From assembly GCF_027922005.1 (NCBI RefSeq), contig NZ_BSEV01000022.1:86741-150740 (forward strand): a stretch of DNA of 64,000 nt. Direction: 5' to 3'. The translations under genes were made by a program, and so were the position numbers. The stretch comes from Streptosporangium carneum (lineage in GTDB: Bacteria; Actinomycetota; Actinomycetes; Streptosporangiales; Streptosporangiaceae). Of this stretch, positions 52,678 through 60,701 are shown one piece after another (positions within the stretch are counted from its first letter, which is position 1; every line of letters starts with the position of its first letter). The notes below the pieces were generated by a model that did not search any database, was not told the origin of the DNA, and saw only the letters and a program-made list of their open reading frames with translations.

Positions 52678-52701
52678 CCGGCGCCCATCGCTGGGCGCCG
52701 G
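52678..52701 (-). terminator. Hairpin between the 24-codon peptide ORF and the TPR gene
   Basis: ccggcgccca (52678-52687) and tgggcgccgg (52692-52701) form a perfect 10-base stem with a 4-base loop, 15 bases past the peptide stop and 36 before the next start. Such partial terminators or processing sites after precursor genes raise the precursor-to-enzyme ratio in many peptide operons. Confidence 0.65.
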
Positions 52702-52716
52702 TTCTGTGACTCGACG

Positions 52717-52791
52717 TCAGCCGACGTGCTTGGGGCTGGCGGCTCCGCTGAGGGTAATCGTGCCGGGCTTGTGAACAATTACTCGCTTCAT
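52717..52791 (-). CDS. Small ORF (24 codons), first gene of the candidate peptide operon
   Basis: ATG 52791 is preceded by GGGAGAGG at good spacing. The peptide starts MKRVIVHKPG, goes on TITLSGAA and ends SPKHVG. It lies between a good promoter and a hairpin, and is followed by TPR, MFS, 42-codon ORF and E1-like genes. Short, basic and first in the operon, it is either the precursor of the modified peptide or a leader peptide that controls the operon. No family is recognised. It is far below usual ORF cutoffs. Confidence 0.6.
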   Translation of the reverse strand: MKRVIVHKPGTITLSGAASPKHVG

Positions 52792-52825
52792 CGCGTGCCT
52801 CTCCCAGAAATAAGAACAAATCGCA

Positions 52826-52855
52826 AGTATTCGCACTAGTCACTCGGGTTGACAA
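52826..52855 (-). promoter_or_regulatory. Candidate promoter of the peptide operon
   Basis: TTGTCA (52850-52855) and AATACT (52826-52831) on the minus strand are 18 bases apart, about 35 bases before the 24-codon ORF. The -10 to ATG segment is AT-rich (gatttgttcttatttctggg), unusual here. Confidence 0.6.
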
Positions 52856-53158
52856 GCTCTCTTTCTGAGAGTGGCCGGATCAGGACAACCCTATGGACAA
52901 ATCGCCCGAATGCCCATATTTCTGACTGGGCTGTGCCGCCTGGGAGCGCTCCCCTTGGACCTTCGCCCTTGACGCCCGATCTCACCCACCCCTCTCACCC
53001 ACCCCTCTCAGCCCCCCGTGAGGCCACCCCATGGGAGGCTGCCCCGTCCGCCCCGACGACGGAAACAGGGGCCGGGCGGTCGAGAGGGGGGGACGGGGCC
53101 GGACGTCGGAGCGACGGCAGGTCGCGTCCGGCGTCCGGCCCGGCAGGGGTTCCCGGAC
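52856..53158. other. Spacer with a palindrome and tandem repeats
   Basis: There is no supported gene. It holds the perfect palindrome gggagcgctccc (52942-52953) and a 13-base tandem repeat ctcacccacccct (52981-52993, 52994-53006). It separates the peptide operon from the end of the RND pump gene. Confidence 0.45.
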
Positions 53159-56100
53159 TCACCCCGTGTGAACGGGCTCCCGCTCGGCGACGGGAGCGGA
53201 TGCGGATGAGGAACGACGGGGACGTCGGAAACGCTCCTTGATGTCTTCGACGATCGTGTAGAGGGTCGGCAGCAGGAGCAGGGTGAGAAGCGTCGAGCTG
53301 GTCAGGCCGCCGATGACGATCACGGCCAGAGGCCTGGAGAGGAAGCCTCCGTCGCCTGTCACGCCCATGGCCATGGGCGTGAGCGCGAAGATGGTCGCGA
53401 CCGCCGTCATGATGACCGGCCGGACCCGGTGCCTGCCGCCCTCCACGACCGCCTCGCGGGCGCTCATACCGCTCTCACGGTATTGACGGACCAGGTCGAG
53501 CAGCACGATCGCGTTGGTCACCACGATGCCGACCAGCATCAGCATGCCGATCAGGCTGGGCAGCCCCAGCGGCGTCCCGGTCGCGACCAGCAGACCGAGG
53601 CCGCCGGTCGCCGCGAACGGGATCGAGATCAGCAGCATGAACGGATGCGCCAGGCTCCGGAACGTCGCCACCATGATCAGATAGACGATCAGGATCGCCG
53701 CGCCGAGAGCCGCGAACAGGCTGTTGAACGAGCTGGACTGCTGCTCGCTGACCCCTCCGATCTCAGCCGTGGCGCCCGCGGGCAGCTTCAGGGCGTCCAG
53801 GCGCTTCTTGAGGGCGGCGCTCGCCGCGCCGAGGTCCTGACCGGAGAACTTGGCGCTCACCGTGGTCGCGCGCTCCCCGTCGATCCGCGTCAACCGGGTG
53901 GGCGCCGTCACCGTCTCGATCGTGGCCACGTCGTCGAGCTTGACGGTCCGGCCGGCAGGAGTGGGGATCCGCAGGTTCCGCAGTGCGGTCACGTCGTCCG
54001 CCCGGGCGTCGACGTGCAGGGACATCTCGCGCTCCGCGCCGTCGAGCGTCACCTTGGCGACCTGCTCGCCCTGGGTGACGAGGGCCACGGCTCGGGTGAT
54101 CTGACCCTCGGTGAGCCCGTGCGCCACGGCGGCTTCGCCGTCGACGCGCACGGAGATCTGCCTGGAGGTGCCGGCGATGCCGGCCTTGACCTCGGAGACG
54201 CCCTGCGTCTGCCGCATCGCCTCGCTGACGAGGTTCGCCGAGCGCGTCAGTGACGTCTCGTCGGCCGCCGACACGGTGACCGCGAGGTCGGTGCCTGCCA
54301 GCCCTCCCTCTTCGCCGAGGACGGTCACCTTGCCGGCCTCCGGGGCGGAGGCGGTCAGCTCGGCGAGCCGGGCACGAGCGGTCTCCCTGAGGGCCTTCAT
54401 GTCCGAGCCCTCCTTGGCGGTGACGGAGAACGTCGCCACGTTCCGGGCCCCGCCCTCCTCGCTCCGGTCAGGGCCGACGGTGACCTGATAGGAGGCGAGC
54501 CCGGGCAGCCCCCTGACCGTCTCCTCCACGGTGCGCGCCGCCTCGTCGGCCGCCTGAAGGCTCGTCCCCGCGGCCAGTTCCTGACGTACCTGGAAGGTGT
54601 TCTGCCCGGAGCTGCCCAGGAAGTCGGTCTTGATCTGGGTGCCCATGCCCACGGTCACCACGAGGATCGCGAAGGCGCCCAGGAGCGTCACCCAACGACG
54701 TCGTACGGCGAAGCGGACGACGGGGACGTAGACGCGCTGGAGCAGGCCGTTGCGCTCCTTGGCCTCCGCGGCCTCACGGGTCACCCCGCCCTTGGCCGGC
54801 TTGAGGAACCAGTAGGCGAGCACCGGGATCACCGTCAGCGACACCAGCAGCGACGCCAGCAGCGCGATGGTGATGGTCAGCGCGAAGGTCGAGAACAGCG
54901 CGCCGGTGATCCCCCCGGTGAACGCGATGGGCAGGAACACCGCGACCGTGGTGAGCGTGGAGGCCGTGACCGCCCCCGCCACCTCGCCGGTGCCCGTCCT
55001 CACCGCCTGAAGCTTGGCCTCGCCGTAGCCCAGGTGCCGCTTGATGTTCTCGATGACCACGATGGAGTCGTCGACGACCCGGCCGACGGCGATGGTCAGG
55101 GCGCCGAGCGTCAGCATGTTGATCGTGAAGCCGTTGACCCACAGGCCGATGAGCGCGACCACCAGGGACAGGGGGATCGACAGCAGGGTCACGACGGTGG
55201 AGCGGACGGAGAAGAGGAAGACCAGGATGACCAGGGCGGCGAAGCCCAGTCCGAGCAGGCCCTCGGTGGTCAGGTCGCCGATGGACTCCTGGATGAACTC
55301 CGACTGGTCGAAGGAGACCTTCAGCGTGGTCGTGCCGCCGAGGGACCGGGTGAGGGCCGGCAGTCTTCTCTTCACCTCGTCGGCGATCGCCACGGTGTTT
55401 CCCGTGGGCTTGGCCATGACGGACACGTTCAGGCTCGGCCTGCCGTCGGTGCGGGTCAGCGTCTCCGGGCGCTCCTCGACGGCGCGCACGTCGGCGACGT
55501 CGCCGACGGTGACCTTCGGGGCCAGGTAGAGGTCGCGCACGTCGGCCAGGGAGCCGAAGCCCTCACCGATCTGCAGGGCGAGCGACTCGCCGTTCGCGGT
55601 GAGGGTGCCCGCGGGCACGACGGACCCGCTGGAGCCGAGAGCGGCGGCGACGGCCTCGGCGGTGAGCCGGTGTTCGCGAAGTCTGCCCTGGTCGAGGCGG
55701 ACCTCCACGGACTGCTTCCGCTCGCCGCTGACCAGCACCTGGCTCACCCCGTCGATGTCGCCCAGCTCGCGGGGCGCGATCTCGGAGAGCCTCCGGCTCA
55801 GCGTGCGCTCGTCGTCGCCCGTCGCGGCGAGGAAGAGGACGGGGAAGTCGTTCGACATCCCCGGCGCGACCTGCGGGACCACGCGAGGCGGCAACTGCGC
55901 CTGTATCCGGCCGATCCGCTGCTGCAGATCCTGGACCGCCCTGTCCAGGTCGGTGCCGTACTCGTATTCGATCGAGATTCCCGCCAGGCTGTCACTGGAG
56001 AAGGAGGTGACCTTTTTCTGGCCGACCCCTCCCGTGACGGCCTCCTCGAGTCTCTCTGTGACGTTGCGTTCGACGATCTGCGGCGCCGCCCCGGGATAGA

Positions 56101-56251
56101 CGGCCGTCACACTCGCCGTGGGCACGGAGAACGACGGAAGCAACTCCTGTTTCAAGGACATCGTGGCGATCGCGCCGAATATGAGCACCGCGATCGCCAG
56201 AAGTGCCACCAACGCCCTGTTGGCGAGGCTTATCCGGGTGAGAATGTTCAA
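53159..56251 (-). CDS. RND-family multidrug efflux permease (HAE1/AcrB-like)
   Basis: 1030 codons from TTG 56251, chosen for GAGGGAGA upstream and because MNILTRISLANRALVALLA is the family N-terminus; longer frames are unlike it. There are 12 membrane segments in two halves, each with a large external loop. GRVVDDSIVVIENIKRHL carries the proton-relay Asp residues of TM4. LPSLIGMLMLVGIVVTNAIV and RPVIMTAVATIFALTPMA are diagnostic. Actinobacterial members work without an outer-membrane channel. No membrane-fusion gene is adjacent. Substrate is unknown. Confidence 0.92.
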   Translation of the reverse strand: MNILTRISLANRALVALLAIAVLIFGAIATMSLKQELLPSFSVPTASVTAVYPGAAPQIVERNVTERLEEAVTGGVGQKKVTSFSSDSLAGISIEYEYGTDLDRAVQDLQQRIGRIQAQLPPRVVPQVAPGMSNDFPVLFLAATGDDERTLSRRLSEIAPRELGDIDGVSQVLVSGERKQSVEVRLDQGRLREHRLTAEAVAAALGSSGSVVPAGTLTANGESLALQIGEGFGSLADVRDLYLAPKVTVGDVADVRAVEERPETLTRTDGRPSLNVSVMAKPTGNTVAIADEVKRRLPALTRSLGGTTTLKVSFDQSEFIQESIGDLTTEGLLGLGFAALVILVFLFSVRSTVVTLLSIPLSLVVALIGLWVNGFTINMLTLGALTIAVGRVVDDSIVVIENIKRHLGYGEAKLQAVRTGTGEVAGAVTASTLTTVAVFLPIAFTGGITGALFSTFALTITIALLASLLVSLTVIPVLAYWFLKPAKGGVTREAAEAKERNGLLQRVYVPVVRFAVRRRWVTLLGAFAILVVTVGMGTQIKTDFLGSSGQNTFQVRQELAAGTSLQAADEAARTVEETVRGLPGLASYQVTVGPDRSEEGGARNVATFSVTAKEGSDMKALRETARARLAELTASAPEAGKVTVLGEEGGLAGTDLAVTVSAADETSLTRSANLVSEAMRQTQGVSEVKAGIAGTSRQISVRVDGEAAVAHGLTEGQITRAVALVTQGEQVAKVTLDGAEREMSLHVDARADDVTALRNLRIPTPAGRTVKLDDVATIETVTAPTRLTRIDGERATTVSAKFSGQDLGAASAALKKRLDALKLPAGATAEIGGVSEQQSSSFNSLFAALGAAILIVYLIMVATFRSLAHPFMLLISIPFAATGGLGLLVATGTPLGLPSLIGMLMLVGIVVTNAIVLLDLVRQYRESGMSAREAVVEGGRHRVRPVIMTAVATIFALTPMAMGVTGDGGFLSRPLAVIVIGGLTSSTLLTLLLLPTLYTIVEDIKERFRRPRRSSSASAPVAEREPVHTG

Positions 56252-56468
56252 CGGAGGTCTCCCTCGGGAATGGTCATCCCACCCAGGGTTCGCGTTCCGG
56301 CCCGGCTCGCGATACCGGCCAAGGTCGCGGATCACATCAACGAAAGTCGCACCGCCGTGGTCTTTGGTCGATGCTCCTCGCCTGCCGCCGGTCCGGGGGC
56401 GAAACGCCGGACAGCGTGAACGGACCGCGTGGATCGCGGGCGCGCCGGACGCGTGCGGAGGGGGCCGG

Positions 56469-57140
56469 TCACGCGCGGTGGATGCGCCGTCCGCTGACCT
56501 CGACAGGAGTGATCCGGATGTGGAGCTCACGTTCGCCGCCGGCCCACGGCTCGACGTCCGTGGCCGTCACCGCCGCCTGTTCCCGCTCCGAGGAGATGTG
56601 GTGGGCGGCGCCCCGGATGAGCACGCTCCAGCCCTGCCGTCTGGCCTCGTCGATGTGGTCGACCTCGAAGGCGACCTTGAAGTCGACCCCCTCGACGCCG
56701 GTGCGCAGGTTCGTGTCCAGCGGGCCGCCGAAGGCGGTGCGGAGCAGTACGGAGCCCTCGTGCATCGTGTAGTTGACCGGCAGGATGAGCGGGCCTGTGG
56801 GAGTGTCGAAGGCCACCCGGCCCACGCCTCCGGCTGAGACCAGGCGCATGCACTCGTCGGCGTCCAGTTTCTCCAGCCGCGGTGGCCGGGTCGCGCGGGT
56901 GCTCTCCGGGGGCAGGTCCACGGTGGCTCCGAGCAGTTCCTCGCTGCTGGTTTCGAGCGCCGCGGCCAGCCGGTCCACGGTTCCCGCGCTGGGGGAGGCG
57001 GCGTTCTCCTCCAGATAGCCGAGATAGCCGGGGTCGATTCTGGCCCGCCCCGCCAGTTGTTCCCGGCTCAGGCCGAGAGACCTGCGCCGTTGCGCGACCC
57101 GGCGGCCGAGGTCGCCCGGTGCCGTGATGTGGTCGGTCAT
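56469..57140 (-). CDS. XRE-type HTH fused to a pyridoxamine 5'-phosphate oxidase-like (flavin-binding) domain
   Basis: 223 codons. Residues 8-72 form an XRE helix-turn-helix (LGRRVAQRRRSLGLSREQLA, IDPGYLGYLEENAASPSAGT). From about 88 a split-barrel PNPOx-like domain follows (CMRLVSAGGVGRVAFDTPTG, ILPVNYTMHEGSVLLRTAFG, FEVDHIDEARRQGWSVLIRG). This fusion is common in actinomycetes and may sense flavin/F420 or redox state. It lies 217 bases before the start of the RND gene on the same strand, so it might regulate the pump. Confidence 0.88.
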   Translation of the reverse strand: MTDHITAPGDLGRRVAQRRRSLGLSREQLAGRARIDPGYLGYLEENAASPSAGTVDRLAAALETSSEELLGATVDLPPESTRATRPPRLEKLDADECMRLVSAGGVGRVAFDTPTGPLILPVNYTMHEGSVLLRTAFGGPLDTNLRTGVEGVDFKVAFEVDHIDEARRQGWSVLIRGAAHHISSEREQAAVTATDVEPWAGGERELHIRITPVEVSGRRIHRA

Positions 57141-57324
57141 GAGGATCCCCCGTTCGCGGATGAGTGGAAGGCGCGGCCCGCGGTGGCTTCACCGCCTTCG
57201 CGGCGGCTCCCGCTCCGATCCCCGCCGGTCACCTCTCGTCGTCTCCGGTGACCGCGGGTGCCGGCGCGTCTCATACCCCGCGAACCGGCTGATCACTCGG
57301 TTCCCCGGACCCGGCGGGAACGCC

Positions 57325-59103
57325 TCAGCGCGGCAGCGGGGTCCGTTCCCCCGTGGCGTCGGAACCGGAATGGGCGCGGGGTTTACGGAGAAACGGCATC
57401 CCGGGAAGGCCCACGTTGATGAAGGCTTCCGCCTGAAGCGCGGATATGCCGATGCGCGGCAGGTCACGGGCCGCCGGGTAGATCACGAACCTGGGGGTCC
57501 ACTGGGGGTGGAACTTGGCGTTGAACCTGTACAGCGACTCGATCTGAAACCATCGGGAGAAGAAGACGAGGACGGCGTACCAGGCTCGCAGCACCGGGCC
57601 CGCGCCCAGTCGCTCGCCTCTGGCCAGCACCGCGCGGAACATGGCGAAGTTGAGCGAGACCCTGTTCACGCCGAGATCGGGGGCCGCCTGCAGCGCCTTG
57701 ACGATCAGCAGTTCGTTGAGCCCGGGGTCGGCGTCGCGGTCACGGCGCATCAGGTCCAGGGAGATGCCGTCGTCACCCCAGGGGACGAAGTGCAGGACGG
57801 CCCTGATGTCCTCGCCGGGCAGGGCCGTACCCGTCTCGGCGGCCTTGTGTGCCGTGACGACGACGCAGTCGCCGTCGGCGGGGTCGCCGAAACGGCCGAG
57901 CGCCATCGAGAAGCCCCGTTCGGTCTCCGTGCCGCGCCATGAGTCGGCGGCGTTCCTGATCCGTTCCCTCTCCGGCTCGGCGAGGGTTCCGACCCGCCGT
58001 ACCTGGCAGGTGTAGCCCGCGCGTTCGGTGCGCTTCACCATCTGCCGGACGTTGCGCATCGCTCTGCCCTGGAGGGTGAAGCCCGCGACCTCGACGACGG
58101 CCTCGTCGCCGATCTCGAGGGCGGACAGGCCTCCCTCCCTCGTCCAGACCTCCCCTCCGGTCTCGCTGCATCCGATCACGGCGGGCACCCAGGCGTGTCG
58201 CCTGGCCTCCTCCAGGAAGCGCCTGATCGCGCCCGGCCACGCCTCGGTGTCGCCGACCGGGTCACCGCTGGCCAGCATGACCCCGGCGACCACCCGGTAG
58301 GCGATCGCCGCCTTGCCGGAGGGGGAGAAGATCACGCTCTTGTCGCGGCGCAGGGCGAAGTAGCCCAGCGAGTCACGGGCTCCGTGCCGGGCGAGCATGG
58401 CCCGTACGGCCTCCTCCTGCCCGGCAGTCAGCTCGGCCACCGGTTTCTCCGGGCGCAACGCCAGGTAGAGGGTCGTCACCGCGGTGAGCAGCCCGAGACC
58501 CGCGAGGGAGAAGTAGACCAGGTCGGCTGTTCTCTCCGAGGAGTAGACGACCGGGCCCTCCAGACCGACGAGCCCCAGCAGCACGTGCTGGAACCGGTCG
58601 CCGAGGCTCGGGTCTCCGACGATGGTGTGCGGGTGGGCGTTGACCACCACCCAGCCGATGGCGACGTCCAGGACGCACAGGAGCAGGAAGTTCCACAGCG
58701 CCCTCCACCGGGTCCGGGGGTCGGAGAGCGCGTAGAACTCGCGCCGGTTGACCAGGAGCAGCGTGAGGAGCAGCAAGCTGATCAGGGCGCTGACGGGGCG
58801 GCGCAGGTGCAGGAGTTCGATGAGGGCGCTCAGCGGCAGCAGCAGGACCACGGCGCGCCAGGCTCGCACCTTCCTCCGCTTGAGCGCGTGCGCGATCATG
58901 ACGAGCAGGATGCCCATGACGAGCGACGCCGCCTGGGCGAGGGAGGTGATCGTTCCAGGGAGGAAACCCGCGATCTCGCTCATCCGGGTCCCCCTGAACG
59001 GAGGGAACACGGCCTTGACGATGTCCAGGACTCCGATCGTCAACGCCGCGTAGCCCGCGGCGGCGGGCACCCAGGGGCGGGAGACAGGCGGACGATCCCT
59101 CAT
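57325..59103 (-). CDS. DUF2156/MprF-like membrane protein (aminoacyl-phosphatidylglycerol synthase type)
   Basis: 592 codons. Six to seven membrane segments occupy about residues 10-240. A soluble DUF2156 GNAT-like domain follows (about 250-570): DSLGYFALRRDKSVIFSPSG, VAYRVVAGVMLASGDPVGD, and GISLDLMRRDRDADPGLNEL, then NRVSLNFAMFRAVLARGERL. MprF/LysX-type proteins transfer lysine or another amino acid from tRNA to phosphatidylglycerol and flip the lipid, reducing sensitivity to cationic peptides. The amino acid is not known. There is no LysRS domain, unlike LysX. Confidence 0.88.
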   Translation of the reverse strand: MRDRPPVSRPWVPAAAGYAALTIGVLDIVKAVFPPFRGTRMSEIAGFLPGTITSLAQAASLVMGILLVMIAHALKRRKVRAWRAVVLLLPLSALIELLHLRRPVSALISLLLLTLLLVNRREFYALSDPRTRWRALWNFLLLCVLDVAIGWVVVNAHPHTIVGDPSLGDRFQHVLLGLVGLEGPVVYSSERTADLVYFSLAGLGLLTAVTTLYLALRPEKPVAELTAGQEEAVRAMLARHGARDSLGYFALRRDKSVIFSPSGKAAIAYRVVAGVMLASGDPVGDTEAWPGAIRRFLEEARRHAWVPAVIGCSETGGEVWTREGGLSALEIGDEAVVEVAGFTLQGRAMRNVRQMVKRTERAGYTCQVRRVGTLAEPERERIRNAADSWRGTETERGFSMALGRFGDPADGDCVVVTAHKAAETGTALPGEDIRAVLHFVPWGDDGISLDLMRRDRDADPGLNELLIVKALQAAPDLGVNRVSLNFAMFRAVLARGERLGAGPVLRAWYAVLVFFSRWFQIESLYRFNAKFHPQWTPRFVIYPAARDLPRIGISALQAEAFINVGLPGMPFLRKPRAHSGSDATGERTPLPR

Positions 59104-59284
59104 GAGAGGACATTACTGCTGGTCCGGCTATATGCGGATCATAGTCCTGCCTGGGCGGCGTCAACCTGTGAGGACACTGAACGGTGATGTCCGCCGCACC
59201 GTGCGAGGCCGGCCGACACGACGTTGACCGTGTCCTTGCCGCTTCCGAGTGACTTCGACCGTGAAGACGGGGTGTGGGAAAACA

Positions 59285-59317
59285 ATGATCCCCCAGGTCT
59301 GCGACCTGGGGGATCAT
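59285..59317 (-). terminator. Terminator of the second tRNA cluster
   Basis: A perfect 15-base inverted repeat (59285-59299, 59303-59317) with loop tgc, followed on the minus strand by TGTTTTCC, lies 8 bases past tRNA-Val. Confidence 0.85.
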
Positions 59318-59324
59318 GAGATGG

Positions 59325-59396
59325 TGGACGATACAGGGATTGAACCTGTGACCTCTTCCGTGTCAGGGAAGCGCTCTCCCGCTGAGCTAATCGTCC
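59325..59396 (-). tRNA. tRNA-Val (anticodon GAC), second copy
   Basis: Same sequence over the gene as the copy at 32538-32609: acceptor GGACGAT/ATCGTCC, loop CTGACAC. 72 bases, no CCA encoded. Confidence 0.95.
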
Positions 59397-59410
59397 TCGC
59401 CGAAGACAAG

Positions 59411-59481
59411 AGGTGGAGACGGGATTTGAACCCGTGTACACGGCTTTGCAGGCCGTTGCCTCGCCTCTCGGCCACTCCACC
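59411..59481 (-). tRNA. tRNA-Cys (anticodon GCA), second copy
   Basis: Same gene sequence as the copy at 32624-32694: loop CTGCAAA. The spacer to tRNA-Val keeps only short similarity. Confidence 0.95.
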
Positions 59482-59504
59482 GAGTGGGGGCCGTAGCCCC
59501 TTCG

Positions 59505-59576
59505 AGCGGAAGACGGGATTCGAACCCGCGACCCTCACCTTGGCAAGGTGATGCTCTACCACTGAGCCACTTCCGC
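59505..59576 (-). tRNA. tRNA-Gly (anticodon GCC), second copy
   Basis: Same gene sequence as the copy at 32720-32791: loop TTGCCAA. It is the first gene of the second cluster. Confidence 0.95.
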
Positions 59577-59909
59577 GTGTGTTTCCGGCCGAGCCGGTCT
59601 CACGGACAGAACTCTAGCGAATACTCGCCGACTCCCCAAACCGGAGCATGCGTCCCCGTCGGCGCGGCAGGCGATCCGGGCTCGGGCGACCGGCTCGCCG
59701 CGCCTCACGGTCCGGGGCCCGCGGAACGTCTCAGGGCCCGCCGGGGTGTTCGTCGCTCATGAGGCCGGCCGGATGGCGTGAACAGCCCGTAAGCCGCGAA
59801 ACGCTTCAGGTGGGGCGTCTCGCGAGGCCGGTCCCGGTCGTCCTGGCCGTACGAAATCCTGCACGACACTTTGATCCTGGGCGAAGGATGTCTGGGTTAG
59901 CGTCGAAAC
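59577..59909. promoter_or_regulatory. Divergent spacer: second tRNA-cluster promoter and ArsR-gene upstream region
   Basis: 333 bases without a gene. CGCTAGAGTTCT on the minus strand (TAGAGT at 59611-59616) is the same -10 element as before the first cluster. At the other end atcct/aggat (around 59875-59890) makes a small dyad before the ArsR-type gene. Confidence 0.5.
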
Positions 59910-60632
59910 ATGGTTGCCGAACACGTCGCGGTCGACGCCGCCATCGCGCCGACCGCCGCGCTCATCGCCGATCCCACGCGGGCCGCCATGCTGACCGCGC
60001 TGCTGGACGGCCGCGCGCTGGCCGCGGGAGAGCTGGCCGCGCTCGCGGGGGTGAGTGCCGCGACCGCCAGCTCCCACCTGGCCAGGCTCCTGGGGGGCGG
60101 CATGGTCACCGTGGTGTCCCAGGGCAGGCACCGCTACTACCGTCTCGCGGGGCCCGAGGTGGCCGAGGTGCTCGAGGTCCTGGCGAGGGTCGGCGCGCGT
60201 CCCGAGACGCGTTCCCTGCGCCAGTCCCGCCAGGCGCGCCTGCTGGAGGAGGCGCGGACCTGTTACGACCATCTGGCGGGGCGCGCCGGTGTGGAACTGC
60301 TCCGCGCGCTTCTCGCGGCCGGATGCCTCGTCGGCGAGGAGGCCTTCGAGGTGACCTCGGAGGGGAGGGCGGGGCTCGGCGGGCTCGGTGTGGACGTCGA
60401 CGCGGTCAGGGGCGCGCGGCGCAGGTTCGCCCCCGCCTGTCTCGACTGGACGGAGCGCCGCCCGCATCTGGGGGGAGCCCTCGGTGCGGCCCTGACCTGC
60501 GCTCTCATGGACCGGGGGTGGTACCGCAAGGGGGCGGTGCGCCGGGTGGTCGAGGTCACGGAGGCGGGCAGGGAAGGGGTGGCGGCAATCTTCGAATGTA
60601 AGGACCCAACCTTGCATGCACTAGTTACATAA
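59910..60632 (+). CDS. ArsR-family winged-helix transcriptional regulator
   Basis: 240 codons. The winged HTH (about 15-90) holds IADPTRAAMLTALLDGRALA, AGELAALAGVSAATASSHLA and GRHRYYRLAGPEVAEVLEVL. The C-terminal 120 residues include a segment RRFAPACLDWTERRPHLGGA, typical of a subgroup of longer ArsR-like regulators; metal-binding cysteines are scarce. It lies 69 bases before hutH on the same strand and probably controls it, given the symmetric site between them. Confidence 0.88.
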   Translation: MVAEHVAVDAAIAPTAALIADPTRAAMLTALLDGRALAAGELAALAGVSAATASSHLARLLGGGMVTVVSQGRHRYYRLAGPEVAEVLEVLARVGARPETRSLRQSRQARLLEEARTCYDHLAGRAGVELLRALLAAGCLVGEEAFEVTSEGRAGLGGLGVDVDAVRGARRRFAPACLDWTERRPHLGGALGAALTCALMDRGWYRKGAVRRVVEVTEAGREGVAAIFECKDPTLHALVT

Positions 60633-60669
60633 CGCGATGTAAGGGGCTAACATCGCATGCACCAGTTAC
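60597..60669 (+). promoter_or_regulatory. hutH promoter with ATGTAA/TTACAT dyad and direct repeats
   Basis: TTACAT (60625-60630) and ATGTAA (60637-60642) form a perfect dyad with a 6-base centre; another ATGTAA is at 60597-60602. TTACAT with TAACAT (60648-60653) at 17 bases can serve as -35/-10. gcatgcactagttac (60614-60628) recurs as gcatgcaccagttac (60655-60669). The first copies lie inside the 3' end of the ArsR gene. Confidence 0.55.
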
Positions 60670-60701
60670 CTGTGTGCACGTGAACGCGAAAGAGTGACAG
60701 C

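Noticed and set aside
52661-52855. 64-codon minus-strand frame overlapping the 24-codon peptide in another frame
   Set aside because: No ribosome site, poor codon bias, and it runs through the promoter and the hairpin.
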